This document shows, one piece after another, positions 51,630 to 60,600 of a DNA stretch of 64,000 nucleotides. Position 1 is the stretch's first letter. Every line of letters starts with the position of its first letter. The notes below the pieces were generated by a model, which was given only the letters and a program-made list of their open reading frames with translations, did not search any database and had not been told where the DNA came from. A program made the translations under genes and the position numbers. The stretch comes from Talpa occidentalis (lineage: Eukaryota > Chordata > Mammalia > Eulipotyphla > Talpidae): contig NW_023605194.1 in NCBI RefSeq assembly GCF_014898055.3, positions 62,993,361-63,057,360 on the forward strand, in the 5' to 3' direction.

Positions 51630-54600
51630 GAGAGAGAAATCTTTTTTAAAAAAAATGTTTATATATTTCCTATGTATTAATGTTGGCTAGTATGGTAACT
51701 TTTTGGTTTTTTTTTTTTTTTTTTTTTTTAAATAGAGGCATGTTTTATTTATTTATTTTGTTTGTTTGCTTGTTTTGTTTATACATGCACTGGGTACAGT
51801 CAGAAGCGCGGGAAGGTGAGAGAATTCACCAGAGCCAGAGCGGGGAGCAGAGCAGGCAGAAGGACCGAAGCACACTGCTGAGGGGAGCAGCGGGCGGCAG
51901 GAGAGGTCTGCGCGCCATGTGGGACCCTCCTCTGGTGGCCGGGGAGCAGCCGGGGATCGAACCAGCGCCGCAGAGGCCGCGGGCAGCTTCGCAACCCAGC
52001 GCTCAACCGCTGCGCCACCGGGGAGGCCCAACTTTTTGGTTTTATTAAGATTTGTCAGATTAATACAAATTTTCTTATTTTTTTAAGGACCTATACATGT
52101 TAGTCCAACTATAACAGAAGAGCAAAGGAGTGAAGAAATACAACAGAGTATTTCAGAAGATAGGGAAGATATTAGAGTTTTACAAGAAGATAATGAAGAG
52201 CTGAAAACACGTTTACTCGTTGTTGAGAATGAACTTAAAAATGAAAAGGGAGAAAAAGCAGAATTAAACAGACAAATCATTCGATTGCAGCAGGAACTTT
52301 CTTTTTCTGAAAAAAAGAATCTTACTTTTAGTTTAGAGGTCCAGCACATTCAGTCAAATTATGACAATGCAGTTTCTGAATTACATATACAGAAGGGTAT
52401 AAATCAAGAACAGGAGGAAAAGATCATGAAATTGTCAGAGGAGATAGAAGGCGCTAAAAGAAACATTACAAATAATGTTTCACAAATAAAATTAATGCAA
52501 GCAAAAATAGATGAACTACGTAAGCTGGATTCAGTTTCTCAAATTTCAAACATAGATTTGCTCCATCTTAGAGAACGGTCAAGTGGTTCTCAAGAGAGTA
52601 ATTCCCCCAAAGCACACTTATACCTTGTAGATAACGATTATTTGGCAAATAAGCAGATTAAAGACGATCATATTCAAGAACTCGGTAGGGAAAGTTCTTT
52701 CCACTCTAGTATTGAAGCCATTTGGGAGGAGTGCAAAGAAATTGTAAAGACCTCCTCCAAAAAAACTCAGCAGATCCAAGAACTAGAACAACAAATTGAA
52801 ATATTACAATCCGAATTAAAAGACTCTAAGGATGAAAACAATAGACTAAAAACAGAGGAGAGGAAGAATAAAAATCAAGATGACCTACTAAAAGAAAAAG
52901 AAAATCATATAAAACAGCTGAAGGAAGAATTGCAAGAAAAAATCGTTAGTCTTGAAGTTCAAGCACAGCTTGTAGTTGAAGGAAAGAGAGAACTTTCAGA
53001 ACTTTCACAAGATGTCACTTGCTACAAGGTGAAAATAAAAGAACTTGAAGCAATCTTAGAAACTCAGAAAGATGAATGTAGTTTCTTACCCAAGTTAGAA
53101 AAAGAAATTTTGGAAAAGGAGTCAATAATTGTAAAGCTAGAAAGAAATCTGAAGGAATTACAAGCAGATCTTCAAGATTCTATCAAAAACACCAAAGATT
53201 TAAGTGAAAGGAAAGTCCAAATGAGAGAAGAAATCACACAATTGACAGCTAATTTGCAAGATGCAAAGCATTTGCTTCAATTAAAGGAAGAAGAAAAAGA
53301 AACCAACTGGCGGGAAACAGAAAAGTAAGCTAAATGTTTTTAAAATATGCAAAACATTGATTTTTTTTTTTATTTCCTATCTTTAAATTATTTAGATTGG
53401 CATAATTTAATATTTTGATGTATGTCACGTGTCTTTGGAACCAAAAATTTGATGCAAAAACCTGTTTATAAAATCTTGTGAATTCCTCTCTCATTCATGG
53501 TTTGACTAAGTTATAAAAGGATATAATTTATAGATTGATACTAGCTCAGACACATAAATCCTAAATGCGTAGTCATGTGTCAATATAGAAAAATAATTTG
53601 TGTTTTTTAGATTAAAGGAGGAACTCGCAGCAAGCTCTGCTCTGACCCAGAATCTAAAAGCAGATCTTCAGAGCAAGGAAGAAGAATATGCTGAACTGAA
53701 AGAGAAGTTGGCTGATGCCAAAAAGCAAATTGAGCAAGTACAGAGAGAGGTAGGTTTTTCAACAAGTTGTATGATCTGTTTAAATGATAAAAGCTATTTT
53801 CCTTTATGTATAAAATTTAACTGCTAACGTTAGGATTGGACAGAACGTTTCTCCACTCAACTTTTCTTAAAATGATGAGATCAGTTATTTCACAAAAGAA
53901 AATTTAGCCAGTGTAAACAAACCGAAACTTTTCCAACTTTAAGAAAAATATTCCGGGGCCTCCCTGGTGGCGCAGCGGTTGAGCGCTGGGTTGCGAAGCT
54001 GCCCGCTGCCTCTGCAGCGCCGGTTCGATCCCCGGCTGCTCCCCGGCCACCGGAGGAGGGTCCCACATGGCACGCAGACCTCTCCTGCCGCCCGCTGCTC
54101 CCCTCAGCAGTGTACTTCGGTCCTTCTGCCTGCTCTGCTCCCCGCTCTGGCTCTGGTGAATTCTCTCACCCTCCCGTGCTTCTGACTGTACCCAGTGCTT
54201 GTATAAATAAATAAAATAAATCTTTAAAAAAAAAAAAAAAAAAAAAAAAATATTCGGGATTTCATTCATAGCAGAGCAACTCCCTCACTGCGATCTATTG
54301 AAAGTCAGTCCTTGACATAAGTGTTTGAAAAGAAACAAACAAAAAAATAATGAAAAGAATAAAAAATACAAAAAAGGAAAAATATTGATATTTGCCTCAT
54401 ACAGTATTACTGTTGTTTTTTTTTCCCCTCTTCTAAGGACTGCTAAATTCAAGTCCCCACTCTCCCACCCCCAAAGGTAGAAAGCATGCTTTTGTTTGTG
54501 CATAGTGTTTAAGACTATGCAAGGAAATTGTAACAAGGTTTTATTACAATTTCTTTTTAAAATAGGAAACTCAATCAATCTCTTTAGTCCAAATTCAAAC

Positions 54601-57600
54601 TATACAAAATTATACACAATGAGACAAAAACTCCTTCCCAGCCATCAAGTTTCTCTCAAAGGCATCAGATGTTACTAATTTCTTACTCTTCACTTTCCTC
54701 CTAACTTCTCTTCTATAAAAAATGGACAAATCCTATAAATGTTCTTTTTGTGTTTTTTTTTTGAATGTGAGTTTTTTTTACCCACTAGTATGTATTCACT
54801 GTCATTCTATATCAGGATATAAAGCATCTCCAAATGAGCTTTTTTATAAGTATATAACACACATATTTACTGTTAATCAGACCCATTGTTGGATAATTCA
54901 GGGTAGTTTACAGTCCTCTGCTGATTCCAATTATCAGTAGTGTCATTTTGAACATTTGCAAGTCTTTCTGTGGTACAGATTCCTAAAAGTGGAATTTATG
55001 GATCACTGGGTTTATACATTTGTAAGTTTTGTATTTATTGTACGCGTTAAAGATTATGCCTATTTTGGGCCTCCCCTGGTGGTGCAGCAGTTAAGCGCTG
55101 GACTTCGAAGCTGCCCGCAGCCTCTGTAGCACCAGTTTGATCCCCGGCCACCGGGAGAGGGTCCCACATGGTGCGTAGACGTCTCCTGCCATGCCCGCTG
55201 CTCCCCTCAGCAGTGTATTTTGTCAGTCTGCCTGTTCTGTTCCCCGCTCTGGCTCTCGTGAATTCTCTCACCCTCCCGCGCTTCCGACTGTACCCAGTGC
55301 TTGTATAAATAAATTAATTAATTTTTTAAAAAAAGATTATGCCAATTTACATGCTGGAACTAATGTCTGAAAGTAGGAAAGTATCTTTCTGTACACCTTT
55401 ATAAAGTAGTAATCATACTTCTTTGAGATTTATTTATTTGATATTAAAATAGTATGGATCACTGTAATTCTAACTTGCGTTTCCCTATTTATGATTGAGC
55501 ATCACTTTGTTTAAAAGACATTTTTTCCTGCATTCATTTTTTATTCTGCATTCATATTCTTTGCTTTTTTGGTTTTTTTTCCCCCCAAGAACTGCTTTAA
55601 GGGAACTTATTGCATATTCTTATGACTGCTTAATTTTTTAATCATATTCAGACTTTTTTAAAAACTGAAAGCTTTTTTATTACTTTGCATTAGTTACAGA
55701 AGGGTACTTAAATGTTTATGGTCTGAAAAATAATCATATGACAAATGCTTGTTTTCTTATCCCTACTCCAAATTCCATAACCCCCAAAGAAGTTACCATA
55801 CTGAATGTTTTGTATTTATCTTTTTCTTTATAACTTTTAAAAAATGAAATTTTTATTTTGTTTTCCACATATTCCTGACATTCAGTTGTGTTTGCTTCCA
55901 ATTAATTACTTTCACTGCTGTATTTAATTGTGTGACTATACTGCACTGCAGTTTATCCATTCTAGTGACTGTTTAGATTGTTTCCATTTTTTGATTATAG
56001 AAACAGTCTACCTATCTTATACATGCACAAAGGTTTGTATTCCCATGGGTGGAATTAATGAATCAGAGTATGTGAAGGAGGTATCTCTTTGTGGTCTTAA
56101 ATTATATTCCTCTGATTATTAATGAAATGCATTGTTTATTCATGTTTTAATTAGCCATTAGTATATTCTAATTTCCACTGTGTAAAATCCATTTTTTTAT
56201 GTTTTCTTTTGATTATACTGTGTGTCTCTCGATTCTTGTTCTTTGTTATTTAAATATATTGTAGATACTTTCTAATTGACTTGCTTTCGATGGTTGAAGT
56301 TCTTTATTGTGATTGCATTTATTTTTTACCATTCTTTTGAAGAATCACACTGCCTCATTCTGTGAATGTCCTCAAAACATAAACCAGCATGAGTCAGGGC
56401 TCCACTTCTTTTTTTTTTTTCCATTTAATTTTTTAGATTCTTTTTTCACTTAGTTTATTATCTCAGTATTTCTTACTTTCATGCCCAATTCCTTAGTACA
56501 TTTAAAAAGTTAAAAAAATTTTAATCCAGTATTTTCTATTGTTTCCAGAAGAGAATTGCTTAGTTTGTTCTCAACTACTGAAGTTGACTTTGTGGAAAGA
56601 GTTTTTATTTAACATGAGAAAATTCCCACAATAATGTATGTAATGGTGGAGAAGGGTCTAAGAGAAACTCTTGTGTACCTGGTGCTCTCTGTCCCTCTCC
56701 TTTTTTTGTGACCAAGAGGTTCTTTGGTACATTTTTTTCTTCTGCCAGCTTAAGCACTCTAATATTTGGAAGCTTTGGACTCAGTTCTGTTGCTTCATTT
56801 ATGGTGATTTGTAGAAATGTGCAAATTGCAAATCCCTTTATTTTATCCATGGTTCTCAGATTCATTCTTAATATATTTGGCAGGATTCTGATTTAAGTAC
56901 TGTGATAAATACTAAACGTTAATACTTGCATTATAATGTTGATAGCCTATACCCACTTTTTTATATATATAATAATAGGGTTAAAGTTTTACTTGTTGCA
57001 TTTATTAATTTCTTATAATGAATATGTATTTATTTATAATAAAGCAAATGTGATTAACTTTTTCTCAGTGGTATCTTGCCCCTGAATAGTTGTTACTTGT
57101 TTTTCTTGTGAAGGGAAGCTAAGTAAGGAATATCTGTGTCACATCTTCATGAACATACCTATTTAAAGTTTTTAATCAATGGGAGAAAAAATACTACCAT
57201 AGAAAAAATGTAAATCTTATGTTGTTTCTGATAATTGTATGAAAAAAAGTTTCCAGACAATATGGCAAGTGCTTCAAAGTAGATTAGGTTAGAAATGTAA
57301 GACAGTAAGAATAACCTAAACTGTAATCAGGCAATAGGGAAATTTTTAGTCAAATCAGCAAGTTAAAAGCAGTGAACAGGGCCTCCCCGGTGGCGCAGCG
57401 GTTGAACGCTGGGTTGCGAAGCTGCCCGCAGCCTCTGCAGTGCCAGTTCGATCCCTGGCTGCTCCCCAGCCACCAGAGGAGGGACCCACATGGCGCGCAG
57501 ACCTCTCCTGCCGCCTGCTGCTCCTCTCAGCAGTGTATTTTGGTCCTTCTGCCTGCTCTGCTCCCCGCTCTGGCTCTGGTGAATTCTCTCACCCTCCTGC

Positions 57601-60600
57601 GCTTCTGACTGTGCCCAGTGCTTGTATAAACAAAACAAACAAACAAGTAAATAAATAAAACATGCCTCTATTAAAAAAAAAAAGTTTAAAAAAAAAAAAA
57701 GCAGTGAACAATTTGGAAAAACACTTTGTCACAAAAAACTTAGATTGTTTGCTTTATAGGCATGTAATTTTGGCCAGTTCATCCTTTGTTTCCCCCTCAT
57801 AAATTAGTTCCCTGTGGATTTAGTGTAGATCCTAAGCTTGTAAAATAAATGTAAAATAAAATTTAGGTTTTACTACCCCAGGATCAAGATTAGAGTTACT
57901 ATTGGTAGTAAATAGGTTAAGAAGTTTTATAAATTCTGGGCAAATTACGGGTAAATGCATTTAAATACCTCAGACTATAACTGTAATCCTGGTAGTCTTT
58001 CAGTTCATTTCCTTTCATTCTGTGGAATCCTTTCACTTCAGTTTCAAGTAGTTTAGAAGAAATTAACCAATCCTCTATTGAAAACAACAGAAAATGCTGG
58101 TTTTAAAAATGTTTAATCCTTACCCTATACATCATTATTGCCTTTTATTATGTTCCTCTCTTCAGCTGTCTAGAAGAAATTTTAGATACATATTCCTATT
58201 ACCAGTTTATTCATTGCTTATAGCTTCCTAATAGAATAAATTTAAGGACAGCATTAGGCTATATATATAACCTTCAAGCATTTTCCTCATTTCTATTAGG
58301 TAAAAATATAATGAGATTTCTGTCATTTCCTTTTGAACCACTGATTCAGAGATTTGGTTCACTTCTTTTCACTTTGCTTATAGGATGGTGAAGGACATAA
58401 TTCATTAGCCTTATCTGATTATTTTTAATTTTTCATTAATTTTGAATTTTTGACTGATTTTTTTAATTTTAGGTCTTTTTTTCTATGTGATTTCTTAGCT
58501 GGAGTTTCTTGAGGTTATAGAAATTTCCTGGTTTAAAATAATGTGGTAGGGCCTCCCCTGGTGGCGCAGAGGTTGAGCGCTGGGCTGCGAAGCTGCCGCA
58601 GCCTCTGCAGCGCCAGTTCGATCCCCAGCCGCCGGGGAGGGTCCCAAATGGCACACAGACCTCTCCTGCTGCCCGCTGCTCCCCTTAGCAGTGTACTTCG
58701 GTCCTTCTGCCTGTTCTGCTCCCTGCTCTGGCTCTGGTGAATCCTCTCACCCTCCCGCACTTCTGACTGTACCCAGTGTTTGTATGAATAAATAAATAAA
58801 TCTTTAAAAAAATAAAATAAAATAGTGTGATAATCAAACATGGTTTGATTGATTTCTGTTCACATGGAACCAGTTATTCAGCTCTTAAAAAATAGCTTTG
58901 TTTTCCAGTTGAAAGTATTTTATTATAATCCACTATTTGGAAATATTTTTAAGTGAAAAACCTTGTCCGCAATCTTACTTCTTGAATATGATGATTCTTG
59001 ATATCCATCTCTGTTCTTCTAGGTCTTTCCCCCCACTCCCTCCCCTTTTCTTTCTTTTTTTTTTTTTTTTTTTTTGCATTTTTATTGAGGTTAGCATGGG
59101 TTTACAACACTGTATATGATTTGGGGATATAACATACCCTTCTTCAGGTGTATATTACCATGCCCAGCACACACACAAAAAAACAGATCCCCTACCATAA
59201 ACCATTAGACTTCCGTCCTTGACACTCCCCCTCTTATAGCCCAATTCTATAGCCAAGATTTCCTTCTAGATCACTTATATGCTTTTTACATAATGTTTAT
59301 AAATAATTGCTAAATCTAACTTGTATGTTTTTATTTTTATAAGTGGCCTCAACTATATATATTGTTTTTCAGTTCTTTTTTTAAAGAGTTTTTCATACTA
59401 ACATTAATAGAGATATCTCCTAAGTATTATTGTTTTATGGTCTAGATCACCAACATTTTTATAAAGGTGGGTTTTGAGTGCTTTCTGTTTCTCAAACTAA
59501 ACTATGTATATAAAAAAAAAACAATGTATAGTGCCACACAGTGCTATTTTATAATAGTAATTGCAGTGGTAGAAGCAGCAGATTACTCCAGATCAGTTAA
59601 AAACTCAGTTAATAAAACTGGATCAGTTAATAAAACTCAGTTCTGAGTTTTATTCAATTCTCACACAAATATTAGAGGTAGGCACTATTTTATATTTATA
59701 GTCTGTGAGTTAAGAATCACATTAAAAGATAAAACTTGTCCAAGTTCACTTATCTACTATATAATGGAAACTGTGACAGTCCTCATGTCCATCTGGGTGC
59801 ACCAGTCTATTTATTATTGGTTGGTAGTTTATTAAGTCAATGAAGATGGTGTTTATTACTGTAAGTCCATTTTTTTAACAAAATAAGCAAATAAAAATAA
59901 ATATTAGCATATGATTATAAAAGAAATATGTATGTATTGTTATAAATAATGGAACATAAAGAGAGCCTAAAGGAAGGTAAAATATCCCTGAAAACAAACC
60001 ACTCATAGCTATTATTATTTATGACATCTCCAGGCTTTCTGTAAGAGGGAACTTTGTTAAGTTTCCATCAGTTTTTGAACTCTATAGAAATGGTATGATG
60101 GAAATAGGCTTAAGGATGTATGTGGATTGTGTGTGTGTGAGAGAGAATATTTGCATACTATATAGTTCATAGCACTTTTGCTTTCTCTAACAAGTTAGGT
60201 TACTAGTAACACCATAAATCATTTGACCCTTATTTGTGTGCGTGCCTTTTGATCTTGTATTTTCATTTTTACTTCTATATGCCATTATTAGCTTTTAAAG
60301 TATTTCTTGTATTACTGGATCACATTACTCAATAAATCTTGGCAATCCAAGTCAGTATTCTCCCCTAAGAATATCTCTTGATTATTCCATGATAATGATT
60401 TTGTTGTTGCAGGCAATGCCCTGTATTAATTCTTTTTTTTTAACATTTATTTTATTTATGCATCCAAGAACTGGGGTATAGGACAGGTATGGGGGGCGGG
60501 GGTGGTGAGAGGATTCGCCAGAGACAGAGAAGGGAGCAGAACAGGTGGATCTACTGAAATACACTGCTGAGGGAGCAGCGGCTGAGACAGGAGAGGTCTG

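Larger units (their letters stand above)
57698..60436. other. KIF20B: Intron 20, later part, mostly unassigned
   Basis: Apart from one SINE and one L1 3' end, AT-rich sequence with no exon or RNA gene seen. Confidence 0.4.
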
